Positions 38,267 to 46,701 of a stretch of 64,000 nucleotides of DNA are shown piece after piece. Below the pieces are notes generated by a model. The model made no database searches and had not been told where the DNA came from. It saw only the letters and a program-made list of their open reading frames with translations. A program made the position numbers and the translations under genes. Origin of the DNA: Agrococcus sp. KRD186 (GTDB lineage Bacteria > Actinomycetota > Actinomycetes > Actinomycetales > Microbacteriaceae); the NCBI RefSeq assembly GCF_017168255.1, contig NZ_JABFAP010000001.1:1206640-1270639 (forward strand), in the 5' to 3' direction. Position 1 is the first letter of the stretch; the number at the start of each line of letters is the position of its first letter.

Positions 38267-39334
38267 GTGAAGATCAGGAACGGGTTTCTGCTCGGGCTCG
38301 TGGGCGGACTGGGAGTGCTGCTGGCCATCGTCATCGGCGCCAGCATCCAGCAGATCAGCACCGTGCTCGTCTGGGCGTTCGCCGGCATCTTCCTGGCGCT
38401 GGGCGTCGAGCCCCTCATCCAGTTCCTGATCAAGCGCAGGATGCCGCGCTGGGGCGCCGTGCTGCTCGTCTTCCTGGCGATCCTCGGCATCGCTGTCGGT
38501 GCCGTCTGGCTGATCATCCCGACGATCGTCGCCCAGTTCGCGCAGCTCATCGAGTCGATCGTCTCCGAGATCGAGGGCGGCGCGCTCGAGGGCTTCTTCG
38601 ACTGGCTCCGCGAGACCTTCCCGCAGTTCGACGTCGACGTGGCGCTGGAGCAGCTCACGAGTGCGCTGACCGATTTCAACACCTGGTCGTCGCTGCCGCC
38701 CTGGGTGGCCGAGGTCGCGGGCGCGATCGTCAACGGCGTCGGGCAGCTGGTGTTCACGCTCGGCGGGGTCTTCATCGTCGTCGTGCTCATGCTGTACTTC
38801 ACGGGCTCACTGCCGTCGCTGAAGTCGGGCATGTACCGTCTGGTGCCCGCATCCTCGCGCCCGAAGTTCATCGAGATCGCCGAGCAGATCATGCAGTCGG
38901 TCGGCCGCTTCGTGCTCGGCCAGTGGTTCCTCGGGCTGTGCAACGGCGTGCTGTCGTTCGTCATGCTCTCGATCGTCGGCTCAGAGCTCGCGGTGGTCTA
39001 CGCCTTCGTCGCGCTCATCGCGTCGACCATCCCGCTGATCGGCACGATCTCCGCATCCGTGGTGATCTCGTTGCTCGTGCTGCTGCTCGACGGACCGGAG
39101 ACGGCGCTCCCGGTCGCCATCTACTACCTCATCTACATGCAGGTCGAGGCCTACGTGATCAGCCCGCAGATCATGAACCGCGCCGTGAAGGTGCCAGGCG
39201 TCGTGGTCGTGCTCTCCGCCCTGATCGGCGGCACACTGCTGGGCATCCTGGGCGCGCTCGTCGCCATCCCGGTCGCAGCCGCCATCCAGCTCATCCTCAA
39301 GGAAGTCGTGATCCCGAGGCAGGACGCGAAGTAG
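38267..39334 (+). CDS. AI-2E family transporter
   Basis: A 355-aa membrane protein with about eight hydrophobic segments (near residues 6-27, 30-48, 60-84, 150-178, 218-238, 243-270, 275-305 and 310-340). LALGVEPLIQFLIKRRMPRWGAV, the soluble helical region with FFDWLRETFPQF, and the conserved EAYVISPQIMNRAVKVPGVVVVLSALIGG mark this family of uncertain cargo. GTG at 38267 is preceded by TAGTAT (38254-38259) with a 7-nt gap, favouring a leaderless start; the in-frame ATG at 38258 is inside that -10. Confidence 0.92.
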   Translation: MKIRNGFLLGLVGGLGVLLAIVIGASIQQISTVLVWAFAGIFLALGVEPLIQFLIKRRMPRWGAVLLVFLAILGIAVGAVWLIIPTIVAQFAQLIESIVSEIEGGALEGFFDWLRETFPQFDVDVALEQLTSALTDFNTWSSLPPWVAEVAGAIVNGVGQLVFTLGGVFIVVVLMLYFTGSLPSLKSGMYRLVPASSRPKFIEIAEQIMQSVGRFVLGQWFLGLCNGVLSFVMLSIVGSELAVVYAFVALIASTIPLIGTISASVVISLLVLLLDGPETALPVAIYYLIYMQVEAYVISPQIMNRAVKVPGVVVVLSALIGGTLLGILGALVAIPVAAAIQLILKEVVIPRQDAK

Positions 39335-39361
39335 GAGGCCAGGCTCTCGCAGCGCGAGCGA

Positions 39362-39646
39362 TCAGTTCGCGCGCCAGCAGCCCGTGTGCCAGTGGCGCCG
39401 CTCCTCGACCGCACGCTCTCCGAAGATCGAATCCGCCCGCCACACGACCACGTGGGCCGTGCCCGCGGCGACCGTGCCACCGCATCCAGGGCACGCGTAG
39501 TCCTTGACGGAGCTCCGCTCGGACATCGGCTGCACGTGCCACTCGCCGGTGCCGCGGCGCTCGACTCGCGCGGTGCCATGCATGAGGCGGTCGACGTCGA
39601 GCGGCACGTAGGGCTGCGCGCGACGCTTCGGCCGCCGCGCAGGCAT
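39362..39646 (-). CDS. 94-aa zinc-ribbon protein (often mislabelled ATP/GTP-binding)
   Basis: Arg-rich start (MPARRPKRRAQPYVPLDVDRL) and a C-terminal zinc site CPGCGG ... HWHTGCW (Cys at 52, 55 and His/Cys near 86-91). From memory, short proteins like this are widespread in actinobacteria and are sometimes annotated as ATP/GTP-binding, which nothing in the sequence supports. It overlaps the upstream gene's stop by one base (TGATG), hence translationally coupled to the lytic-transglycosylase-like gene. Confidence 0.78.
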   Translation of the reverse strand: MPARRPKRRAQPYVPLDVDRLMHGTARVERRGTGEWHVQPMSERSSVKDYACPGCGGTVAAGTAHVVVWRADSIFGERAVEERRHWHTGCWRAN

Positions 39647-40293
39647 CAGTACCAGCCGACCGACTGCGAGTGGCCCCAGGCGCCGCAGGGCGTGCCGTAG
39701 CGGCCGGAGATGTAGCCCAGGCCCCAGGAGATCTGCGTGACGGCATTGGTCTGCCAGTCGGCGCCGGCGGTCGCCATCTTCGAGCCGGGCAGCGCCTGGG
39801 GGATGCCGTATGCGCCGCTCGAACGGTTCTGCGCGTAGACGTTCCAGTTCGACTCGCGCTGCCACAGGTTGTAGAGGCATGCGTACTGGTCTTCGCCCCA
39901 GCCGCGGGCGAGCACCATCTCACGGGCGACCGCCTGGGCGCTGCCGGGGTTCGGAGCCGCGGCACGGGGGATGGCGATGGATGCGGCAGCAGCAGCAGCG
40001 CCGCCGCCACCGGAAGGCGCAGCCACCACGGGCTCGGGAGTCGGCGTGGGGGTCGGCGTGTGCACCACGATCTCGTCGCGCACGAGCGCTGTCTGCGAGC
40101 CGGTGACCGCGTCGAGCGCCTGTCCCGGACGGTTGTCGCTCGGCAGGGCGGCCGGCTCGGCCATCACCTGCTCGCCGGGGCTCGCCGCAAGCGTCACGAG
40201 CACGAAGCCGGCAGCCGCCAGCAGCGACAGCCCCGAGAGCACGCCACGGGTGCGCGTCTTGCGCGCGGAAGCATGGGCGGAGCGAGTGAACAC
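39646..40293 (-). CDS. secreted lytic-transglycosylase/Rpf-like protein
   Basis: A 215-aa exported protein. After a basic start (RSAHASARKTRTRG) comes a hydrophobic signal segment (about 18-37), a Pro/Thr and Gly/Ala linker (TPTPTPTPEP, GGGGAAAAAA), and a C-terminal lysozyme-like domain: WQRESNWNVYAQNRSSGAYGIPQALPGSKM and ISWGLGYISGRYG, with the catalytic Glu in RESNW. Probably acts on peptidoglycan. GTG at 40293 is my choice; GTG at 40311 lies inside a regulatory-looking repeat. Confidence 0.85.
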   Translation of the reverse strand: MFTRSAHASARKTRTRGVLSGLSLLAAAGFVLVTLAASPGEQVMAEPAALPSDNRPGQALDAVTGSQTALVRDEIVVHTPTPTPTPEPVVAAPSGGGGAAAAAASIAIPRAAAPNPGSAQAVAREMVLARGWGEDQYACLYNLWQRESNWNVYAQNRSSGAYGIPQALPGSKMATAGADWQTNAVTQISWGLGYISGRYGTPCGAWGHSQSVGWY

Positions 40294-40302
40294 GAGGATC
40301 GA

Positions 40303-40323
40303 CGTTATCACGGAACGGTAACG
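40303..40323 (-). promoter_or_regulatory. repeat resembling an MtrA operator upstream of the transglycosylase gene
   Basis: On the minus strand CGTTACCGTTCCGTGATAACG reads GTTACC-N5-GTGATA, a direct repeat near the reported GTnACC-N5-GTnACC type of MtrA site; the outer arms also form CGTTA/TAACG. MtrA controls peptidoglycan hydrolases in actinobacteria, which suits the gene. The second half-site has two mismatches, so this is only a suggestion. Confidence 0.4.
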
Positions 40324-40341
40324 AAGCCCAGGGTGGTGTCG

Positions 40342-40890
40342 TCAGCGAACCGCCAGCATCAGGCTCACGACCGTGTCGAGCAGCCCGTCGACCTCGTCCT
40401 CGTCATAGCCGCCGAACTGGGCCTCGAACTGCGCGGTGCGCACCTCGCGGGCACTGATCTCGGGGCCGTCCTGCAGGTAGTCGGCGATGCGCGCGGCGAA
40501 TCGGTCGACCTCGGCGAGGCGGTAGCCGCGCGAGATCCTGCTGACGCGGCGGAAGCGCTCGCCGTCAGGACGCTGCAGCGTCTCCAGCGCGTCGCGGGCG
40601 CGCTCGCGCACCTTCGCGTACCACTGCTCCTCGCCGTGCTCGAGGATGCCCCGCTCGTGCTCCCGGAGCGCGAAGGCCTCTTCGAGGCGCTCGAGCGCGG
40701 CGTCGACGTGGGCCGGCGAGTACCCGCCCTTCTGCATGGTGAAGCTCATCCGACGGATCGCGGAGGAATCGATCGCGGTCGCAGCTCGTGCATCGGTCGC
40801 GTAGGCGCGTCGGGCGTCCTCGAGGAAGTCCTCGACCTCTTCGATGTCGTAGCCCTGTTGCGATCGGCGGGCTTTCGGGAACGTGCTCAT
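40342..40890 (-). CDS. DivIVA-domain protein
   Basis: A 182-aa protein with DivIVA-like motifs: FPKARRSQQGYDIEEVEDFLEDARRAYA at the N-terminus, a second GYSPAHVDAALERLEEAF and a third GYRLAEVDRFAARIADYL, so three YxxxEVDxFL-like units. It has helical character throughout. Such proteins bind curved membranes or coiled-coil partners at division sites and poles; this one is shorter than Wag31. ATG at 40890 after GGAGACG; ATG at 40902 is possible. Confidence 0.85.
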   Translation of the reverse strand: MSTFPKARRSQQGYDIEEVEDFLEDARRAYATDARAATAIDSSAIRRMSFTMQKGGYSPAHVDAALERLEEAFALREHERGILEHGEEQWYAKVRERARDALETLQRPDGERFRRVSRISRGYRLAEVDRFAARIADYLQDGPEISAREVRTAQFEAQFGGYDEDEVDGLLDTVVSLMLAVR

Positions 40891-40921
40891 CGTCTCCATC
40901 ATGTCAGCGGTGCCCTGCGGC

Positions 40922-41851
40922 TCACGCGTGCGTCACCTGGAACAGCGCCATCATGACCACCGCGCTGGGCAGGATCGAGTCGAGCCGATCGAGGAAGCCG
41001 CCGTGCCCAGGGAGGAACGAGCCGATGTCCTTGATGCCCAGGTCGCGCTTGATCAACGACTCGGCGAGATCGCCGACGGTGGCGCTCACCACGAGCAGCG
41101 CGGCGAGGATGAGGCCGAACCACCACTCCTGCCCCAGCATCCAGATCGATAGCGGGATCCCGGCGGCGACGGCGAACGCCGCACCGCCCAGCAGGCCCTC
41201 CCAGGTCTTGCCGGGGCTGATGCGCGGCGCGAGCTTGTGCTTGCCGAGCCACACCCCGACGGCCAGCGCGCCGGTGTCGATCACCGTCGTCATCACGATC
41301 ATGGCCAGGATCCACCATTGGCCGCCGTCCTGCGCGGCGAGGAGCACCGTGAAGCCGCCCAGCACGGCGACGTACGCGATGCACAGCGCGCCCGCGGTGA
41401 TGTCGGCGAAGACATCTCCCCTGCCGGTGCGCGTCGAGGGGTCGGCGAGCTCGATCAGGCGCACGATGCCGACGATCGCGACCGCTCCGAGCGTGGACCA
41501 CCACATGCCGGCGGCACCGAAGTACCAGGTGACGGGCAGGATCGCGCAGCCGAGCAGCACCAGCGGCACGCGCGGGACGTCGCGGCCGGCGAAGCGCAGA
41601 GCGCTGGCGAGCTCGTACAGCGCGAAGCCGATGAGCACGACCGCGAAGACCATGAAGAGCGTCTTGACCCACAGCAGGCTGGCGAGCAGCGCACCGCCGA
41701 GCACCAGGGCGATGCCGACCGCGGCCGCCATGTTGCGCCCTGTGCGCTTGTTGACGCGGGCGCGGGTGGCCTCGATCTGATCACGGGCGGCACTGATCTG
41801 CGCCTGGATCTGCGCCTCGATCTCGGCGCCGCTCCGATGTTCGCGTCGCAT
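40922..41851 (-). CDS. cdsA: phosphatidate cytidylyltransferase
   Basis: A 309-aa integral membrane enzyme making CDP-diacylglycerol from phosphatidate and CTP. A cytosolic helical N-terminus (about residues 1-40) precedes eight or so transmembrane segments; the CTP-transferase signature is KRDLGIKDIGSFLPGHGGFLDRLD (about 275-300). Lies in the pyrH-frr-cdsA unit, 22 bases after frr. Length is normal. Confidence 0.96.
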   Translation of the reverse strand: MRREHRSGAEIEAQIQAQISAARDQIEATRARVNKRTGRNMAAAVGIALVLGGALLASLLWVKTLFMVFAVVLIGFALYELASALRFAGRDVPRVPLVLLGCAILPVTWYFGAAGMWWSTLGAVAIVGIVRLIELADPSTRTGRGDVFADITAGALCIAYVAVLGGFTVLLAAQDGGQWWILAMIVMTTVIDTGALAVGVWLGKHKLAPRISPGKTWEGLLGGAAFAVAAGIPLSIWMLGQEWWFGLILAALLVVSATVGDLAESLIKRDLGIKDIGSFLPGHGGFLDRLDSILPSAVVMMALFQVTHA

Positions 41852-41873
41852 GCGTCGCCTCCCGACTCCCCGA

Positions 41874-42428
41874 TCAGACCTCGAGGAGCTCGGCTTCCTT
41901 CTTCTTCAGAGCCTCGTCGATGCCGTCGACAGCCTGCTTCGTGGCAGCTTCGAGATCCTTCTCGGCGCGGGCGATCTCGTCGTCGCCGACCTCGCCCTTG
42001 AGCTTCTCGAGGTCGGTCATGGCCTGCCGGCGCACGTTGCGCACCGCGACCCGGGCCTGCTCTGCCTTGTCCTTGACGATCTTCACGTAGTCCTTGCGGC
42101 GCTCCTCGGTGAGCTCCGGCATGGTGATGCGCACGATGGTGCCGTCGTTGTTGGGCGTCACGCCCAGATGCGGCGCCGCGACGATCGCGCGCTCGATCTC
42201 CTTCAGCGCGCTCTTGTCGAACGGCGTGATGATCAGCGTCCGCGCCTCGGGCTGCTGGAACGAGGCCAGCTGCACGAGCGGCGTCGGCGAGCCGTAGTAG
42301 TCGACGTTCAGGCGCTGGAACAGCGCCGGGTTGGCACGACCGGCGCTCACCGTCTGGAAGTCGTCCTTCGCAACCTCGATGGACTGCGTCATCTTCTCCT
42401 TGGCCGAAGCCAGCACATCGCTGATCAC
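41874..42428 (-). CDS. frr: ribosome recycling factor
   Basis: A 184-aa RRF that dissociates post-termination ribosomes together with [26 protein letters not shown] and the C-terminal [40 protein letters not shown] are classic. GTG at 42428 follows a GGAAGGAA site. Second gene of the pyrH-frr-cdsA operon. Confidence 0.98.
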   Translation of the reverse strand: MISDVLASAKEKMTQSIEVAKDDFQTVSAGRANPALFQRLNVDYYGSPTPLVQLASFQQPEARTLIITPFDKSALKEIERAIVAAPHLGVTPNNDGTIVRITMPELTEERRKDYVKIVKDKAEQARVAVRNVRRQAMTDLEKLKGEVGDDEIARAEKDLEAATKQAVDGIDEALKKKEAELLEV

Positions 42429-42470
42429 GTGGTTCCTTCCCTCGCTGTCGAGTCTATGGGGGTCGGGCGC

Positions 42471-43184
42471 TCAGGCCCGCACGAGCGTGCCGACCGTCTC
42501 GCCCAGGATGGCGCGGCGCAGCTGGTCATCGCCGTCCATCGCGAACACGCGCATCGGCATGCGGTTGTCCATGCAGAGGCTGAACGCGGTCGAGTCGACC
42601 ACCTTGAGGCCGCGCACGAGCGCCTCCTGGTAGGTGATCTCCTCGTAGCGCGTCGCGTCGGGGTCATGCTTCGGGTCGGCGGAGTAGACGCCGTCGACAC
42701 CGTTCTTCGCGACTAGCACCTGGTCGGCGCCGATCTCGAGCGCGCGCTGCGCGGCGACCGTGTCGGTCGAGAAGTAGGGCAGTCCCGCGCCTGCGCCGAA
42801 GATCACCACGCGACCCTTCTCGAGGTGGCGCGCCGCCCGGCGCGGGATGTACGGCTCCGCGACCTGTGTCATCTGGATCGCCGACTGCACGCGGGTCTCG
42901 GCGCCGGCCTGCTCGAGGAAGTCCTGCAGCGCGAGCGCGTTCATCACGGTGCCGAGCATGCCCATGTAGTCGGCGCGACCGCGCTCCATGCCGCGCTGGC
43001 TGAGCTCGGCACCGCGGAAGAAGTTGCCGCCGCCGACGACGATCGCGATCTCCACCGTGGCTGCGGCATCGGCGATCTGGCGGGCGATGGCCTGCACCAC
43101 ATCGGGGTTCACCCCGAGGCTGCCTGCGCCGAACGCCTCCCCGGAGAGCTTCAGGAGGACTCGACGGCGCGGCTGTGCAGACAT
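42471..43184 (-). CDS. pyrH: UMP kinase
   Basis: A 237-aa amino-acid-kinase-fold enzyme phosphorylating [14 protein letters not shown] at the N-terminus, [12 protein letters not shown] (about 45-56), and the [18 protein letters not shown] segment are diagnostic. ATG at 43184 has a GGAG site. It is separated from the upstream tsf gene by a strong terminator, so pyrH-frr-cdsA is its own transcription unit. Confidence 0.98.
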   Translation of the reverse strand: MSAQPRRRVLLKLSGEAFGAGSLGVNPDVVQAIARQIADAAATVEIAIVVGGGNFFRGAELSQRGMERGRADYMGMLGTVMNALALQDFLEQAGAETRVQSAIQMTQVAEPYIPRRAARHLEKGRVVIFGAGAGLPYFSTDTVAAQRALEIGADQVLVAKNGVDGVYSADPKHDPDATRYEEITYQEALVRGLKVVDSTAFSLCMDNRMPMRVFAMDGDDQLRRAILGETVGTLVRA

Positions 43185-43253
43185 GGGCTCCTCCAGGGGG
43201 TCGCGGCCCGAGCGCGGACCGTGCAGAAGCCTACCGCGTGCGCGTCTGCGGAG

Positions 43254-43289
43254 ACGACGAGGGCCGGGGTCTCCCCCGGCCCTCGTCGT
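43254..43289 (-). terminator. strong hairpin terminator after tsf
   Basis: ACGACGAGGGCCGGGG (43254-43269), loop TCTC, and its exact reverse complement (43274-43289): a 16-bp perfect stem 12 bases past the tsf stop. It ends the rpsB-tsf unit. Confidence 0.92.
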
Positions 43290-43301
43290 GCGTTGCGCTG
43301 G

Positions 43302-44129
43302 CTACGCGCCGACCTTGAATCGGGCGAAGCCGGTGACCGTGAGGCCGGCGGCCTCAAGCACCTTCGCGACCGACTGCTTGTTGTCGCGCGCGTAGTCCTG
43401 GTCGAGCAGCACCATCTGCTTGAAGAAGCCCGTCAGGCGTCCCTCGATGATCTTCGGCAGCGCGCCCTCGGGCTTGCCCTCACCGCGAGCGATCTCGGTG
43501 ACGAGCTCGCGCTCCTTCTCGACCTGCTCGGCCGGAACCTCGTCGCGGGTGACGTAGGCCGGGTCGAACATGGCGATGTGCTGCGCGACCGCGCGCGCGG
43601 TCTCGGCGTCGTCACCGGAGTAGGCGACGACCACGCCGACCTGCGGGGGCAGGTCCTTCGAGGTGCGGTGCAGGTAGACCGCCTGCGCGTCGCCCTCGAG
43701 ACGAGCGACCTTGGTCAGCTCCATCTTCTCGCCGAGCGTGGCGGCCTGCTCCTCGATGATCGACTGGACGGTGCCCGACTCTGCCGGAGCCGCGAGCGCG
43801 GCCTCGAGGTCGGCGGCACCGGCAGCCGCGACAGCGGCCACCACACGCTCGGACAGCGCGATGAACTTCTCGTTCTTCGCGACGAAGTCCGTCTCGCAGC
43901 CCAGCGCGATCATCGTGACCGCGCCGTCGCTGTCAGCGGTGGCGACGAGGCCCTCGCTGGTCGAGCGGTCGGCGCGCTTCGCGTTGCCCTTGGCACCCTT
44001 GAGGCGCAGGATCTCCGTCGCCTTCTCCACGTCGCCGTTGGCCTCCTCGAGGGCGGCCTTGGTGTCGCTCATGCCGGTGCCGAGCTGCTCACGCAGCATC
44101 TTGAGGTCGGCGATGCTGATGTTGGCCAT
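43302..44129 (-). CDS. tsf: translation elongation factor Ts
   Basis: A 275-aa nucleotide-exchange factor for EF-Tu. MANISIADLKMLREQLGTGM with the UBA-type N-domain, and the core GCETDFVAKNEKF motif (TDFV, about residue 78). It lies 11 bases after rpsB in a two-gene operon. Complete and normal in length. Confidence 0.98.
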   Translation of the reverse strand: MANISIADLKMLREQLGTGMSDTKAALEEANGDVEKATEILRLKGAKGNAKRADRSTSEGLVATADSDGAVTMIALGCETDFVAKNEKFIALSERVVAAVAAAGAADLEAALAAPAESGTVQSIIEEQAATLGEKMELTKVARLEGDAQAVYLHRTSKDLPPQVGVVVAYSGDDAETARAVAQHIAMFDPAYVTRDEVPAEQVEKERELVTEIARGEGKPEGALPKIIEGRLTGFFKQMVLLDQDYARDNKQSVAKVLEAAGLTVTGFARFKVGA

Positions 44130-44140
44130 GCAGCTGCTCC

Positions 44141-45067
44141 TTAGTTGGACTCGGACGCGGTGACGTCCTCGGTGGTCTCTGCGGGGGTCTCCTCAGCAGC
44201 GGCGACCTCGGCAGCGGGCTCCTCGGCAACGGGCGCCTCGGCGGCAGGCACCTCGACCGGCGCAGCCTCTGCGGCGGGCGCCTCAGCAGCGGGCTCGGCC
44301 TCGGCGGCGGGTGCTGCCTCCTGCTGCTCGAGCAGCTCGCGCTCCCACTCAGCCATCGGCTCAGCGGCGGCGTCGCCGCCGCCGTGACGCTGCATGAGGC
44401 CCTCGGCCGCGGCGTCGGCGACGATCTTCGTCAGCAGGGCGACGGAGCGGATCGCGTCGTCGTTGCCCGGGATCGGGTACTGCACGTCGTCGGGGTCGCA
44501 GTTCGTGTCGAGGATCGCGATGACCGGGATGCCCAGCTTCTTCGCCTCGTCGACGGCAAGGTGCTCCTTGTTCGTGTCGACGATCCAGACAGCCGACGGC
44601 GTGCGCTGGAGGTTGCGAATGCCGCCGAGCGACTTCTGCAGCTTGAGCAGCTCGCGCTTCTTGAGCAGCAGCTCCTTCTTGGTGAAGACCGACGTGTCTT
44701 CGAAGTCGAGCTCCTCGAGCTCCTTCATGCGGCTGAGGCGCTTGGAGATCGTCTGGAAGTTCGTGAGCAGACCACCGAGCCAGCGCTGGTTGACGTAGGG
44801 CTGGCCCACGCGCGTCGCCTGCTCGGCGATCGACTCCTGCGCCTGCTTCTTCGTGCCGACGAAGAGCACGCTGCCGCCGTGGGCGACGGTCTCCTTGACG
44901 AAGTCGAAGGCCTGGTCGATGTAGGCCAGCGACTGCTGCAGGTCGATGATGTAGATGCCGGAGCGCTCCGTGAAGATGAATCGCTTCATCTTGGGGTTCC
45001 AGCGTCGGGTCTGGTGCCCGAAGTGCACGCCGCTGTCAAGCAGCTGGCGGGTGGTGACGACGGCCAT
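44141..45067 (-). CDS. rpsB: 30S ribosomal protein S2 with acidic C-terminal tail
   Basis: A 308-aa S2 protein. The core ends near residue 245 ([20 protein letters not shown]). It is followed by a tail of about 55 residues of Ala/Glu/Pro (repeats of PAAEAP and AEEPAAE), ending [10 protein letters not shown]. The tail is low-complexity and its role is unknown. ATG at 45067 has AAGGAGG with 6-nt spacing. The leader upstream is about 160 nt. Confidence 0.97.
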   Translation of the reverse strand: MAVVTTRQLLDSGVHFGHQTRRWNPKMKRFIFTERSGIYIIDLQQSLAYIDQAFDFVKETVAHGGSVLFVGTKKQAQESIAEQATRVGQPYVNQRWLGGLLTNFQTISKRLSRMKELEELDFEDTSVFTKKELLLKKRELLKLQKSLGGIRNLQRTPSAVWIVDTNKEHLAVDEAKKLGIPVIAILDTNCDPDDVQYPIPGNDDAIRSVALLTKIVADAAAEGLMQRHGGGDAAAEPMAEWERELLEQQEAAPAAEAEPAAEAPAAEAAPVEVPAAEAPVAEEPAAEVAAAEETPAETTEDVTASESN

Positions 45068-45233
45068 AGCCGCCTCCTTCATATGTTGCGGTTCTGTCGG
45101 CTCGGCCGGTGGCCGTGCCCCTGGCGCCCTGACCCGCCTCCGCCATCCGCTCAGGCACAGGGCTTGAGCAGTCGGACCGATGGAGGTGGTGTCGCGATGG
45201 GCGCGCGAAGTCATCGCACAGGCGATGCCCTCC

Positions 45234-45263
45234 TATGCTACATGCCCGGCGGGTCGCAGCGAA
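45234..45263 (-). promoter_or_regulatory. candidate promoter for rpsB-tsf
   Basis: On the minus strand TTCGCT (about 45258-45263) and TAGCAT (45235-45240) are 17 bp apart. Transcription from here would give a leader of about 160 nt before the rpsB start at 45067, long enough for feedback control, though I see no recognised leader-RNA family. Confidence 0.4.
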
Positions 45264-45330
45264 GCCGCGCTGTCCACCGGTCCGCGCACTGCCCGCACGC
45301 GCCGCGGCCGCGCGGGTGCACCATGCCCGC

Positions 45331-45876
45331 ATGCGCATCCTCGTCGCCCTGCTGCTGCTCGGTCTCGCCCCCTGGGTGTGGCCGGTCGAGCCCCACGAGG
45401 TCGTCCGTGCCTTCGATGCGCCAGCGACGCCCTATGGGCCCGGTCATCGCGGCATCGACATCGCCGCGCCGGCCGGCTCCCCCGTGCTCGCCCCGCAGGA
45501 CGGCGTCGTGCGCTTCGCGGGGCCGGTGGCCGGGCGCCCGGTGCTCTCGATCGAGCACGGCGGCGGTCTGGTGTCGAGCTTCGAGCCGGTCGAGCCGCTG
45601 GTGGCGGCCGGCGACACGGTCGAGCAGGGCCAGCAGATCGGTGTGCTGCAGCCGGGTCATGTGGCCGGCGCGGTGCGGCTGCACCTCGGTGCCCGGCTGC
45701 ACGGCGAGTACATCGACCCGCTGACGCTGCTGGGTGTCGAACGCCCGGTGCTGCTGCCCATGGGTGCCCCCAAGCGCGGCGCCATGCCGCGGGGGGTCAG
45801 GCGCGCGGATGCGCCGTGCGGTAGCCCTCGGCGAGCCGCTCGAGCGAGACGTGCGTGTAGATCTGCGTCGTCCTGA
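45331..45876 (+). CDS. M23-family peptidase-like secreted protein, degenerate active site
   Basis: A 181-aa protein with a short signal-like N-terminus (MRILVALLLLGLAPWVW) and an M23/LytM-like domain. The first zinc ligands are present (GHRGIDIAAPAGSPVLAP: His and Asp), but the HxH motif is RLH (AVRLHLG) and the usual Y-x-H is replaced by SSFEPV. It matches the small actinobacterial LytM subgroup that lacks parts of the catalytic set, so it may be an amidase activator. The last 46 or so residues are antisense to the xerC-type gene. Confidence 0.72.
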   Translation: MRILVALLLLGLAPWVWPVEPHEVVRAFDAPATPYGPGHRGIDIAAPAGSPVLAPQDGVVRFAGPVAGRPVLSIEHGGGLVSSFEPVEPLVAAGDTVEQGQQIGVLQPGHVAGAVRLHLGARLHGEYIDPLTLLGVERPVLLPMGAPKRGAMPRGVRRADAPCGSPRRAARARRACRSASS

Positions 45877-46699
45877 GGCTCGCGTGGCCGAGCATCTCCT
45901 GCACCGCGCGCAGGTCGGCGCCGCCGTCGAGCAGGTGCGTCGCCGCCGTGTGGCGCAGCGTGTGCGGGCCGTGCGGGCCGGAGCCCGGCAGCGACTCGAG
46001 CAGCGCGGTGACCCGCTCGTGCACGCGGCGCTGGCCGAGCCTGCCGCCGCGTGCTCCGAGGAAGAGGGCCGGATGCGGCTTCGACGCGTTCGCGAGCTGC
46101 GCCCGCCCGCGACGCATCCAGTCGAGCACCGCGTCGAGCGCCGGCCGCCCGAACGGCACGACCCGCTCCTTCGACCCCTTACCGACCACCCGCACGGTGA
46201 GGCGCTCGAGGTCGACGTCGTCGATGTCGAGGCCGACGAGCTCGCTCACACGGAGCGCCGAGGCGTAGAGCAGCTCGACCACGGCCAGGTCGCGGAGCGC
46301 GACGGCGTCCCCCTCGTCCGCCGCGGCCGAGAGCTCAGCGAGCACCCCGTCAATGGCCTGTCGCGAGAGCACTCTCGGCAGGTGGCGATCACGCTTCGGG
46401 GTGCGCAGCCGGCCGGCCGCATCAGTGCCGCCGTTCGCGGCGATCCAGCGGCTCAGGCCGCGCGCCGCGGCGCTGCGGCGGGCGATCGTGGCCTTGCCCA
46501 TCCCTGCCTCGGCGCTGGCGAAGAGCCAGTCGCGCAACGTCTCGATCTCCAGTGCCGCGGCGTCATCGATGCCTGCCTGCTCGCAGTGCTCGGCGAGGCC
46601 GCGCAGATCACCGCGATAGCCGCGCACCGTGTTCGCCGAATAGCCGCGCTCGCGCTCCAGGTGGTGGAGGTAGCCGACGATCGCCGCGTCGATGCGCAC
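45797..46699 (-). CDS. xerC: tyrosine recombinase, XerC-like
   Basis: A 300-aa recombinase resolving chromosome dimers at dif. SAM-like N-terminal domain (YLHHLERERGYSANTVRGY), then the catalytic set: Arg in ASALRVSELVGL, Lys in VVGKGSKERVVP, HTLRHTAATHLL, GHASLRTTQIYTHV (Tyr). All residues present. GTG at 46699; the metallophosphoesterase stop lies 2 bases upstream. The 3' end overlaps the M23 gene by 80 bp. Confidence 0.93.
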   Translation of the reverse strand: MRIDAAIVGYLHHLERERGYSANTVRGYRGDLRGLAEHCEQAGIDDAAALEIETLRDWLFASAEAGMGKATIARRSAAARGLSRWIAANGGTDAAGRLRTPKRDRHLPRVLSRQAIDGVLAELSAAADEGDAVALRDLAVVELLYASALRVSELVGLDIDDVDLERLTVRVVGKGSKERVVPFGRPALDAVLDWMRRGRAQLANASKPHPALFLGARGGRLGQRRVHERVTALLESLPGSGPHGPHTLRHTAATHLLDGGADLRAVQEMLGHASLRTTQIYTHVSLERLAEGYRTAHPRA

Positions 46700-46701
46700 G
46701 C

